A DNA stretch of 8,955 nt, taken from the NCBI GenBank assembly GCA_039933635.1, contig JBDTNQ010000143.1, forward strand, positions 1-8,955, written 5' to 3'. Shown piece by piece: positions 1-6,422 of this stretch; positions within the stretch are counted from its first letter, which is position 1; each line of letters begins with the position of its first letter. The notes under the pieces were generated by a model. The model saw only the letters and a list, made by a program, of their open reading frames with translations. It was not told where the DNA came from and ran no database searches. The position numbers and the translations under genes were made by a program. Source of the stretch: JBDTNQ01 sp039933635. GTDB taxonomy: Bacteria; Acidobacteriota; Vicinamibacteria; Vicinamibacterales; SCN-69-37.

Positions 1-1358
1 CGCGCCTTCACCAATGCCGCCGCCAACGGCACGTTCAGACTCCCGGCGCCTTGCTCGATGATGCCGAAGCCGCTGAGACGCTCCGCCGTGAACTGCAACG
101 CGAACTTCACTTCGCCCGGCGTCAGCTTCGGCTGGAGCTGCAGCAGTTGCGCGACGGCGCCAGAAACCACCGCCGTCGACATGCTGGCGCCCGAGAGCGT
201 CAGATAGTTCCCGCCGCTCGCACCCGTGACGTGCCGCTCAGGAAAGTTGTCCCACAGTAACGTGCCAGGCTGGCCCGTGGAGGTGATGGCATTCCCCGGC
301 GCCACGAGATCCGGCTTGATTTCCCACGTCGACGAGTCGTCCGGATCGCCGACCGGACCACGCGAGCTGTAGGTCGCCACACCGTCGTCGGACCGCGCCA
401 CAGTGCCCTTCGTGTTCAACGCGCCTACCGTCAACGCACCCGGCGTATAGCCCGGCGACACAATGGCGCCAATGACCGGCGTGCCGTCCGCCGTCTTGCC
501 AAGATTGCCCGCCGAGGCGACAACCACCAGGCCCGACCTCACGGCGCGCTCAACCGCCTGCGCCAGCGGATCATCCTGATACCGGTCCGTCGTCGCATGC
601 CCGAGCGAGAGATTGAGAATGCGAATCTTGTAGCGGTCCTTGTTCTTCACCGCCCACTCGATCGCCTGAATCACGTCCGAGACGTAACCCGTGCCGTCCG
701 AACCCAGCACACGAAGGCTGAGCAGCGACGCACCCGGAGCCATCCCGACATACGCGGTGCCGTCCCCCGACTGGCTGCCACGACCACTGCCGGAAATAAT
801 CCCCGCCAGGTGCGTGCCGTGGCCGAAACCGTCCGCCACGCCTTCCTCATTTGTGAAATCCAACGAGAGCGCCAGACGATTCGCCACGTCCGGATGCGGC
901 GCAATGCCCGAGTCAATCACCGCCACACCAATGCCCTGACCGGTAAGACCGTCGAAGTGCTTCCCACCGTTGCCCGCCCACAGCAGGCTCGCGCCAGTCG
1001 ACTGCGTCGTGACAGCCATCGTCGAAATCACGAGGTCGTCTTCCGCCAGCGCTCCGACGTTCGAGTCGCCCGCCGCTCGGTTGATTTGAGTCGAACTACC
1101 AGAAAGGACCGCGCCTTGGTCCAGGCGCTTCGACACTCGCAGCCCGTACGTGCTCGCGAGCCGCTCAACCTCGGCTTGAGGAGCCGTGACGACAACCGTG
1201 ACGCTACTCGCGCCATCCGCAATTCGCGACTCGAGACCGCGACTCAGCCGGGCTCGATACTGCGCAGAAGCCGGTTGGGCCACCAACAGAACCGCCACAC
1301 CCAGACCGATAAGCCCGAACAGCCGAAAACGCGACGGGGGAGCCATGGAGAGCAACAT
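1..1358 (-). CDS. Secreted subtilisin-like serine protease (peptidase family S8), C-terminus cut by window edge
   Basis: Reading the minus strand from the ATG at 1358 gives 452 codons with no stop before the window edge, so the gene is 3'-partial. Residues 1-32 form a signal peptide: a basic start, a hydrophobic core (LIGLGVAVLLVA) and an ASA cleavage site before Q33, so the enzyme is exported. Residues about 48-118 look like an I9-type inhibitory propeptide. The catalytic domain has all S8 landmarks: Asp149 in VAVIDSG, His180 in GHGTHLAG, oxyanion Asn285 in ASAGN and nucleophile Ser392 in LSGASMSTAVVSG. The Ser motif departs from the usual GTSMAxP, with Ala for Thr and no following Pro, but all catalytic residues are present, so it is probably active. 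The start is supported by GAGG seven bases upstream; a second in-frame ATG at 1346 is possible. It is divergent from the aminotransferase gene. Substrate is unknown. Family assignment is very secure. Confidence 0.95.
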   Translation of the reverse strand, partial: MLLSMAPPSRFRLFGLIGLGVAVLLVAQPASAQYRARLSRGLESRIADGASSVTVVVTAPQAEVERLASTYGLRVSKRLDQGAVLSGSSTQINRAAGDSNVGALAEDDLVISTMAVTTQSTGASLLWAGNGGKHFDGLTGQGIGVAVIDSGIAPHPDVANRLALSLDFTNEEGVADGFGHGTHLAGIISGSGRGSQSGDGTAYVGMAPGASLLSLRVLGSDGTGYVSDVIQAIEWAVKNKDRYKIRILNLSLGHATTDRYQDDPLAQAVERAVRSGLVVVASAGNLGKTADGTPVIGAIVSPGYTPGALTVGALNTKGTVARSDDGVATYSSRGPVGDPDDSSTWEIKPDLVAPGNAITSTGQPGTLLWDNFPERHVTGASGGNYLTLSGASMSTAVVSGAVAQLLQLQPKLTPGEVKFALQFTAERLSGFGIIEQGAGSLNVPLAAALVKA

Positions 1359-1365
1359 AAGTCGA

Positions 1366-1370
1366 CCTCA
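1366..1370 (-). promoter_or_regulatory. Ribosome binding site of the S8 protease
   Basis: On the minus strand TGAGG lies seven bases before the ATG at 1358. This spacing favours that start over the in-frame ATG at 1346. The longer form also adds four residues (MLLS) ahead of the signal peptide without disrupting it. Confidence 0.6.
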
Positions 1371-1446
1371 GGCTGTGACTAACGAAAATCGTCAGTGACA
1401 ACCATATCCGTAAGGCACGTACCGTACCAGCGACAGGGTCGATAGT

Positions 1447-1464
1447 TCACGCCAAATCACGCCA
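1447..1464. repeat. Direct repeat TCACGCCA x2, period 10
   Basis: Two perfect copies of TCACGCCA are separated by AA, so their centres lie 10 bases, one helical turn, apart. They sit about 90-105 bases upstream of the protease start. On the minus strand they read TGGCGTGA-TT-TGGCGTGA. This geometry would suit two subunits of a regulator binding one DNA face, but that is inference. Confidence 0.4.
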
Positions 1465-1685
1465 GATACTGGACTTACACTCTTCTGCTCACGGTCGAAC
1501 CTTGACGATTCCGACATCAAGATCACAGATCCGTCTGAAGGGTCACAGTATTGGTATTCTTGCGACACTTGGCGCCCTGAAAGCCCCTATTGGGGGACTC
1601 ATTAGTACACGAAAAGTACCGAAATTGAAAGCCGAATTCACATTTGTGGTTCGGCGCCGGCCAGCACGCGACATTGGCGGTCTCA

Positions 1686-1699
1686 GGCAGACTTCTGCC
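1686..1699. promoter_or_regulatory. Perfect 6-bp dyad GGCAGA-CT-TCTGCC, possible operator
   Basis: GGCAGA and TCTGCC are exact inverse complements separated by two bases, a compact palindrome typical of a dimeric repressor site. It lies about 190 bases upstream of the aminotransferase start. It could alternatively form a weak 5-bp hairpin with a 4-base loop, but there is no T-run, so a terminator is unlikely. Confidence 0.3.
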
Positions 1700-1892
1700 A
1701 CCCAACCAGGCCCGGTTGAGATGACTCCATGTCCGTCGGACGTCCGCCCGCCTACGAAATCTGTCGTGTTGGCGTCGTCATTTCCCCGCAGCCCGGCCCG
1801 CGGGACTGGAATTTCGTTGAACCGGCAGAACCGGTACAGAATCAGTCCGGCGCCGGGCCAACTCCGGCCGGTGATTTCGACAACGAGGACCA

Positions 1893-2984
1893 ATGACGCT
1901 TCCCATCCAGCCGCGGCTGCTGCTCGGCCCCGGCCCGTCTCCTGTTTCCGCCCGCGTAATGGCGGCACTTACCGCAGCCCAGCGCTCGCACCTCGACCCC
2001 GACATGCTGGCGCTCCTGGACGACACCCGGGCGCGGCTCCGCCGGGTCTTCAAGGCCTCGGCCGACAGCGACACGCTGGCCATCTCCGGCACCGGCTCCG
2101 CCGGTATGGAGGCCGTGGTGGCCAACCTCACCGAGCCCGGTAAGCGCGCGCTGGTCGTCGTCAACGGATACTTCGGTGACCGGCTGGCATCGCTGCTCGC
2201 CCGGTACGGCGCGGAGGTCGATCGTGTCGAGGGTGAATGGGGACGAGCCATCGACCCGGCGCGTGTCGAAGCAGCGCTCCGCACGGCCAAGTACGACCTC
2301 GTCGCCGTCGTCCACGCCGAGACATCGACCGGCGTGCGTAATCCGTTGCCGGAGATCGCCCTTCTCGCCCGGCGGCACGACGCGCTGATCCTGGTCGACG
2401 CCGTCACATCCCTCGGCGCGCTGCCCCTCGAGATCGAGGCATGGGACATCGACGCCTGCTACTCGTGCTCTCAGAAGGGGCTGGGCGCCCCGTCGGGCAT
2501 GTCGCCAGTCGTGTTTTCACCGCGCGCCGTTGCGCGGAAAGTGGCGTGCCGGAGTTTCTATCTGGATCTGGGCCTGCTCCTGGATTTCTGGGTTCGCCGT
2601 AAGTACCACCACACCATTTCCGCACCCATGGTCTACGTACTCAACGAAGCGCTGGCTGAGGTGGAGGACGAAGGGCTTGCCGCACGCTGGAAACGGCACG
2701 AAGCCGTCCATGGCGCATTCGTTGCAGCACTCGACCGTCAGGGCCTCTCGCTGCTTCCTCCGCCGGCCGATCGGCTGTGGAGCCTCAACACCGTCAAGGT
2801 GCCCGAGGGCGTCAACGACGCCAGCGTGCGACGCTCGCTGCTCGAGAAGCACCAGATCGAGATCGGCGCCGGGCTCGGTCCGCTCGCCGGCAAAGTGTTT
2901 CGGATCGGCCTCATGGGCTCGGGCGCGACGATGGAGAACGTGACCAGGGCGTCAGAGGCTCTCGGTCAGGCAATCAAGGAGTAA
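1893..2984 (+). CDS. Class V PLP aminotransferase, alanine/serine-glyoxylate aminotransferase type
   Basis: This 363-residue protein matches the fold-type I, class V aminotransferases of the AGT/SgaA group, which move an amino group from alanine or serine to glyoxylate using pyridoxal phosphate in the cytoplasm. Seen in order: the N-terminal LLLGPGPSPVSARVM signature (9-23), the phosphate-binding glycine loop ISGTGSAGMEA (64-74), the HAETSTG segment (141-147), Asp169 in VDAVTSLGA for the PLP ring nitrogen, Lys195 in SQKGLGAPSG as Schiff-base lysine, the YHHTISAP segment (238-245), and FRIGLMG (336-342), whose Arg337 should bind the substrate carboxylate. Length is normal for the family. The ATG is preceded by GAGGA at 1885-1889. 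It heads a tight unit with the M48 protease gene 3 bases downstream. The family is secure; the exact donor is not, and related phosphonate or purine-catabolism transaminases share this signature. Confidence 0.95.
   Translation: MTLPIQPRLLLGPGPSPVSARVMAALTAAQRSHLDPDMLALLDDTRARLRRVFKASADSDTLAISGTGSAGMEAVVANLTEPGKRALVVVNGYFGDRLASLLARYGAEVDRVEGEWGRAIDPARVEAALRTAKYDLVAVVHAETSTGVRNPLPEIALLARRHDALILVDAVTSLGALPLEIEAWDIDACYSCSQKGLGAPSGMSPVVFSPRAVARKVACRSFYLDLGLLLDFWVRRKYHHTISAPMVYVLNEALAEVEDEGLAARWKRHEAVHGAFVAALDRQGLSLLPPPADRLWSLNTVKVPEGVNDASVRRSLLEKHQIEIGAGLGPLAGKVFRIGLMGSGATMENVTRASEALGQAIKE
2976..2981 (+). promoter_or_regulatory. Shine-Dalgarno AAGGAG for the M48 gene, inside the end of the aminotransferase gene
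   Basis: AAGGAG overlaps the last codons of the aminotransferase and ends one base before its TAA. It lies six bases before GTG at 2988, which fixes that non-ATG start. The arrangement lets ribosomes finishing the first gene re-initiate on the second. Confidence 0.7.
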
Positions 2985-2987
2985 CAC

Positions 2988-4415
2988 GTGAAGGCACTGC
3001 CGCTGCTGCTCGTGACCCTCGTCGGGTTGGGATGTGCGACAAACCCGGCGACGGGCCGCCGCCAGCTGATTCTCATGTCCGAGCAGCAGGAGGTGCAGGC
3101 CGGGCGCGAGTCTGACGCGGAGATCCGCAAGCAGATGGGCGTGTACAACGACGCCGAACTGCAGCGATACGTCTCGAGCGTCGGCATGAAGCTCGTCCAG
3201 CAGTCCCATCGGCCCGATCTGCCGTGGACCTTCACCGTCGTCGACGAACCCGCCGTCAACGCATTCGCGTTGCCCGGCGGGTTCATCTACATCACGCGGG
3301 GCATTCTGCCGTTCCTCCAGAACGAAGCCGAACTGGCCGGTGTCATTGGGCACGAGATCGGCCACGTCGACGCGCGCCATTCCGCCGAGGCCTACTCGAA
3401 GCAGCTCGGCGCCGGACTGGGGCTTGCCGCCGCCGGCATCTTCGCCCCCAGCACGCAGCCGCTGCAGGGCGTCGCTGGCGCGGGGCTCCAGGTGCTTTTA
3501 CTCAAATACGGCCGGGAGGCCGAGCTGGAGGCGGACCGACTTGGTGTGGGCTACGAGTCCGGCGTTGGATGGGACCCGAGAGGCGTCCCGAACATGCTCA
3601 ACACACTGGCCCGGCTCGACGAGGCGGGCGGATCGCGGCGCGGTGTACCCAACTGGGCTCTGACGCATCCTCCCGCCGCCGACCGCGTCGCCCGGGTGCA
3701 GGACGTCGTTGCCAAAGCCCCCGCCGGCGCGCGCAACACGAACGCCCCCGAGTTCGAGCGTCACCTCGACGGCGTCATCTTCGGTGATAGCCCGGAGAAG
3801 GGGCTGGTCCGGAACAACGAGTTCCTGCATCCCGTGCTCCGCTTCGCGGTGAAGTTTCCGGAAGGGTGGGACGTCGTCAACTCTGAATCGCAGGTCACCG
3901 CGCGCCAGAGTGAGACCGGCAACGTGGCGATGCTCCTGCAGCTGGTCGACAGCACCGCTCCGGTCCAACAGGTGGGACCCGAGCAGATGTCCAAGGCGGG
4001 CTGGACGGAAATTTCCGGGGATCGGACATCTATCAATGGGCTCGAGGCCTACGTCGGGACCTACGAGGGCGTCTCGCAGGGCACGCGCCTCCGCATCATG
4101 GCCGCGCACGTAAGGGCCGGCTCGCAGACCTACGTGATTGCCGGTCTCGCGCCGAGCGGGGAGTTCAGTGGCGCGACGTCCGCGTTCACGTCGGCGATTC
4201 GAACATTTCGCACGCTGAGCCGCGCCGAAGCGGAAGCCATCCACCCGGACCGCGTAGACTTCTACGTCGTGCGGAACGGTGATACCTGGGAGTCGATTGC
4301 GCGAACGGCGGGCGGGTCTCGGGTCAAACCGTCGACCCTGGCGATCATGAATGGCCGCGGGCCCGCCACACCGCCCCGCGTCGGCGACCGCATCCGCATC
4401 GTCGTAGGCGGGTAG
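2988..4415 (+). CDS. M48 family zinc metalloprotease lipoprotein with C-terminal LysM-like domain
   Basis: This 475-residue protein begins with a lipoprotein signal (hydrophobic residues 4-14, lipobox LGC, lipidated Cys16). Residue +2 is Ala, not Asp, so outer-membrane sorting is likely. The peptidase domain (about 25-245) carries HEIGH at 122-126 (zinc ligands His122 and His126, catalytic Glu123), the third ligand Glu179 in the ExxxD motif ending at Asp183, and a THPP motif at 226-229. In the BepA/LoiP relatives a His at the equivalent THP position can plug the active site. Residues about 280-410 form a middle domain I do not recognise. Residues 425-473 look like LysM (YVVRNGDTWESIA, then LAIMNG, then VGDRIRIVV) and would tether the enzyme to peptidoglycan. 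Known relatives degrade or chaperone misassembled outer-membrane proteins; that role here is inferred. The next gene, 6 bases on, makes peptidoglycan, which fits an envelope role. Confidence 0.96.
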   Translation: MKALPLLLVTLVGLGCATNPATGRRQLILMSEQQEVQAGRESDAEIRKQMGVYNDAELQRYVSSVGMKLVQQSHRPDLPWTFTVVDEPAVNAFALPGGFIYITRGILPFLQNEAELAGVIGHEIGHVDARHSAEAYSKQLGAGLGLAAAGIFAPSTQPLQGVAGAGLQVLLLKYGREAELEADRLGVGYESGVGWDPRGVPNMLNTLARLDEAGGSRRGVPNWALTHPPAADRVARVQDVVAKAPAGARNTNAPEFERHLDGVIFGDSPEKGLVRNNEFLHPVLRFAVKFPEGWDVVNSESQVTARQSETGNVAMLLQLVDSTAPVQQVGPEQMSKAGWTEISGDRTSINGLEAYVGTYEGVSQGTRLRIMAAHVRAGSQTYVIAGLAPSGEFSGATSAFTSAIRTFRTLSRAEAEAIHPDRVDFYVVRNGDTWESIARTAGGSRVKPSTLAIMNGRGPATPPRVGDRIRIVVGG

Positions 4416-4421
4416 CGCCTC

Positions 4422-5216
4422 GTGCCCGCGAAGCGTTCGACGATGCACTGGGTGAATCGTGGGTTCTTCGCCATCGTCGTGGCAGCGTTCGCGTGCCTCA
4501 GCTATTCGTGGCTGACGCTGCCGGACGTGCGCGTATTGCGTCAGCAGAATCCGACCAGCACCGCCTTCATGCGCATTCGTGCCGACGAAGCGCGGCGCGC
4601 AGGCAGGCCCGCGCACGCCGTCCAGCGGTGGATGCCGTACACCCGTATCTCTCCCTTACTGAAGCGTGCCGTGCTCGTCGCCGAGGACGCCGCGTTTTGG
4701 GATCACGAAGGCGTGGATTTCGAGGAGCTGCGCGCGTCAATTGAAACGAAGTGGACGCGTGGCGGCGTCCTGCGCGGTGGCTCGACGATCACCCAGCAAC
4801 TGGCGAAGAATCTCTATCTTTCGGAAACACGCAATCCGTACCGCAAGGTCGTCGAGCTCATGATCACGCGCCGGCTCGAGGCCGAGCTGTCCAAGGCGCG
4901 CATTCTCGAGCTCTATCTGAATCTGATCGAGTGGGGCGATGGCATCTGGGGTGCGGATGGCGCGGCGCGCACCTACTTCGGACGTCCGGCATCGGATCTC
5001 TCGGCCGAGCAGGCTGCGCTGCTCGCCGGCGCCATTATCAACCCCCGCATCTACACCCCGCGCAAACCCAACGCGCGGCTGCTGCGGCGTCAGCAGATCA
5101 TCCTGCGCCGCATGGGCGACGTGTCGCCTCCGCCGCCCCCCCGGCTCGACGAGAGCCCCCTGACCCTTCCATCCGATCCCATACCGTTGCCCGAGCCGTT
5201 CCCGGCGGCTCCCTAG
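4422..5216 (+). CDS. mtgA: Monofunctional biosynthetic peptidoglycan glycosyltransferase (GT51)
   Basis: This 264-residue enzyme should polymerise lipid II into glycan strands on the periplasmic face of the inner membrane. One N-terminal transmembrane anchor spans about 14-32. The GT51 motifs occur in order: EDAAFWDHEGVDF (88-100) with catalytic Glu88, GGSTITQQLAKN (119-130), RKVVE (141-145) with the second conserved Glu145, and ILELYLN (161-167), followed by the GIWGADGAARTYFG segment and the AALLAG/NPRIYTP region (198-213). The 57-residue spacing of the two Glu residues equals that recalled for Staphylococcus aureus PBP2 (E114/E171). There is no transpeptidase domain, hence monofunctional. 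A Pro-rich tail (235-264) is extra and looks disordered. The GTG start has only a weak ribosome site; an in-frame ATG at 4443 would shorten the cytoplasmic end by seven residues. It follows the M48 gene by 6 bases and is probably cotranscribed with it. Confidence 0.96.
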   Translation: MPAKRSTMHWVNRGFFAIVVAAFACLSYSWLTLPDVRVLRQQNPTSTAFMRIRADEARRAGRPAHAVQRWMPYTRISPLLKRAVLVAEDAAFWDHEGVDFEELRASIETKWTRGGVLRGGSTITQQLAKNLYLSETRNPYRKVVELMITRRLEAELSKARILELYLNLIEWGDGIWGADGAARTYFGRPASDLSAEQAALLAGAIINPRIYTPRKPNARLLRRQQIILRRMGDVSPPPPPRLDESPLTLPSDPIPLPEPFPAAP

Positions 5217-5236
5217 CCACGTGGAACCTTGAACTC
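5217..5236. other. Short convergent gap between mtgA and the NlpC/P60 gene
   Basis: These 20 bases lie between two converging stop codons. They hold the 8-base palindrome CCACGTGG (5217-5224), which has no loop and no adjacent T-run, so I see no intrinsic terminator for either gene. The transcripts probably overlap at their 3' ends. Confidence 0.4.
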
Positions 5237-5755
5237 CTAGATCACGCGCTTCGCTCCACTGAATCGTCTCTTCCAGTAATCCGCGTCCAGACGTTCGACG
5301 CGCACGACGGCACCGCTGTCGGGGGCGTGGACGAACGTCCCGGCGTCGATGACGATGCCGACGTGGGTGGGTGAACGGCCGGCGGGGCCGAAGAACACGA
5401 GGTCGCCGCGTTGGACTTCATTGCGTTTCACGGCCTGGCCCGTCCGGTACTGCTGGGCCACCGTGCGCGGCAGACTCACCTGGTGGCGGGCGAAAGCGTA
5501 TTGCACGAGACCGCTGCAATCGAACCCGCCCTGCGGTTCGCTCCCGCCCAGGCGATACGGCGCGCCGCGCTGCGCCAGCGCCGTCGCCAGCACGTCGCTC
5601 GCCAGCGCCGCGGCGCCGGGAGACACGGCTTCGATCGGGCCACGCGGCGCGCCGGGAAACGGCGCCGGCCCCCCCAGAACCGTCGGTGCGGACGCACATC
5701 CCGTCCCCAACGTTGAGATCAGCCCGACGATGACGAGAGAGAGGCCAGGACGCAT
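5237..5755 (-). CDS. NlpC/P60 family lipoprotein, MepS-like probable murein endopeptidase
   Basis: The chosen ATG (5755) gives 172 residues opening with MRPGLSLVIVGLISTLGTGC, a lipoprotein signal with lipidated Cys20. The open frame continues upstream to 5887, but that extension would bury the signal and run into the divergent gene, so I reject it. After a Pro/Gly/Ala linker, residues about 50-172 form the NlpC/P60 cysteine peptidase domain, with Cys80 in FDCSG, His131 in THVGIVI and His143 in FVHAP. The spacings of 51 and 12 residues equal those recalled for Escherichia coli MepS (C68, H119, H131), a peptidoglycan D,D-endopeptidase that opens crosslinks for wall growth. Residue +2 is Ala, consistent with outer-membrane sorting. 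The gene converges on mtgA with a 20-base gap, placing a crosslink hydrolase beside a glycan polymerase. Family secure; precise bond cleaved inferred. Confidence 0.94.
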   Translation of the reverse strand: MRPGLSLVIVGLISTLGTGCASAPTVLGGPAPFPGAPRGPIEAVSPGAAALASDVLATALAQRGAPYRLGGSEPQGGFDCSGLVQYAFARHQVSLPRTVAQQYRTGQAVKRNEVQRGDLVFFGPAGRSPTHVGIVIDAGTFVHAPDSGAVVRVERLDADYWKRRFSGAKRVI

Positions 5756-5885
5756 CAGCGGCTTCGGCCCGGAGAGTCCGGCGACATCATGAACGTTTCG
5801 TCGGCGTAACTCACTGAGCGCAGGCAGCTTACCATGCGTGTTTCTTGACATCGTTCGAAAATTCCAGTGAAAATGGCGCGGGGTC
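5756..5885. promoter_or_regulatory. Divergent promoter region, with candidate plus-strand promoter at 5845-5874
   Basis: The 130 bases between the minus-strand NlpC/P60 gene and the plus-strand HNH gene must carry both promoters. On the plus strand a perfect TTGACA (5845-5850) is followed after 18 bases by GAAAAT (5869-5874, four of six matches to TATAAT). Transcription from it would start about 5881, only a few bases before the ATG at 5886, giving a leaderless or nearly leaderless message. This agrees with the lack of a properly spaced ribosome site there. No convincing minus-strand promoter was found. Confidence 0.3.
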
Positions 5886-6422
5886 ATGGAACAGACGCTG
5901 CTCCTGAACGCGACCTACGAGCCGCTGCGGGTGGTGCATTGGCAAAAAGCCATCACCCTGTGGGCGCAGGGCAAGGTCGAGATCGTTGCGGTCTACGACC
6001 GCGAGATCCGTTCGGTCACGTTCAGTATCAAACTCCCGTCGGTGATCCGCCTCCTGCGGCGCATCCGCGTGCGGCGCGTGATGGAGTACGTTCCGTTTTC
6101 ACGCGCGAACATCTACGCTCGCGATAACCACAGTTGCCAGTACTGCGGCGTGGGGTTTCCCACGAGCGAGTTGACGTTCGATCACGTCACGCCGGTCGCC
6201 CAGGGCGGCCGCAAGGACTGGGAAAACATCGTCACCTGCTGCATCAGCTGCAATCGCAAAAAAGGGGGCCGTACGCCAGATCAGGCGGGCATGCGGCTGA
6301 CGCGTTTCCCGCGACGGCCCGACAAGGCGCCGGCGATCCGCATCACCTTCGGACTACGCGACGCGCCTGACAGTTGGCGCGACTACGTCTATTGGAACGT
6401 CGAGCTGGATGACGACGGCTGA
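5886..6422 (+). CDS. Stand-alone HNH-family endonuclease, role unknown
   Basis: The 178-residue protein belongs to a widespread bacterial HNH group that opens with LLLNATYEPLRVV (5-17) and carries the nuclease fold in its second half. Visible are two zinc-binding CxxC pairs (Cys84/Cys87 and Cys119/Cys122) and the metal-finger residues Asp99-His100 in LTFDHVTPVAQGG, Asn114 in WENIV and Asn123 in SCNRKKGG. The third position is thus Asn, an HNN form common in the superfamily. The N-terminal 70 residues are a family-specific domain of unknown role. There is no signal peptide, so it is cytoplasmic. Its gene ends inside the start of the propeller gene (14-base overlap), suggesting coupling. There is no partner methylase, integrase or phage gene, so restriction or homing is not indicated. 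Family is confident, DNA cleavage likely, physiological role unknown. Confidence 0.92.
   Translation: MEQTLLLNATYEPLRVVHWQKAITLWAQGKVEIVAVYDREIRSVTFSIKLPSVIRLLRRIRVRRVMEYVPFSRANIYARDNHSCQYCGVGFPTSELTFDHVTPVAQGGRKDWENIVTCCISCNRKKGGRTPDQAGMRLTRFPRRPDKAPAIRITFGLRDAPDSWRDYVYWNVELDDDG

Larger units (their letters stand above)
1359..1892. other. Divergent intergenic region, no convincing gene
   Basis: This 534-base stretch separates the minus-strand protease from the plus-strand aminotransferase, so it should hold both promoters. No frame here has a plausible protein: the open frames run out of phase into the aminotransferase gene and are Arg/Pro-rich. By hand count, GC is about 45% at 1501-1560 and 53% at 1561-1620, well below the flanking genes. 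It contains a direct repeat (1447-1464), a dyad (1686-1699) and a GAACCGG direct repeat of period 9 (1819-1834). I could not find a strong sigma-70 -35/-10 pair on either strand. The low-GC core may be promoter DNA or the remains of an old insertion; I cannot decide from sequence alone. Confidence 0.6.

Noticed and set aside
597..1382. A 261-codon plus-strand open frame opposite the protease
   Set aside because: It is Arg/Thr-rich antisense of the S8 catalytic domain, which carries every expected motif on the minus strand.
1446..1464. Possible sigma-54 promoter on the minus strand (CTGGCG then TTTGGC)
   Set aside because: The GG and GC elements are nine bases apart instead of ten and the -12 element is not TTGC-like. 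A direct repeat explains the sequence better.
1584..1595. Hairpin CCCC-TATT-GGGG as a terminator
   Set aside because: The stem is only 4 bp, no T-run follows on either strand, and no gene ends nearby.
1502..2143. A 213-codon plus-strand open frame covering the intergenic region
   Set aside because: It runs out of phase into the secure aminotransferase gene, becomes Arg/Pro/Ala-rich there and lacks any ribosome site or recognisable domain.
3498..4616. A 372-codon minus-strand open frame opposite the M48 and mtgA genes
   Set aside because: It spans the junction of two well-supported plus-strand genes and shows no domain or motif.
5217..5224. CCACGTGG palindrome as a bidirectional terminator between convergent genes
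   Set aside because: There is no loop and no T-run; it is too short to terminate transcription.
5756..5887. Longer form of the NlpC/P60 protein starting at 5887
   Set aside because: It would add 44 charged residues before the lipoprotein signal and overlap the divergent HNH start. The start at 5755 gives a proper lipoprotein signal.
5886..6422. HNH gene as part of a restriction, homing or phage system
   Set aside because: There is no methylase, intron, integrase or phage gene nearby, and this HNH group is widespread as a stand-alone chromosomal gene.
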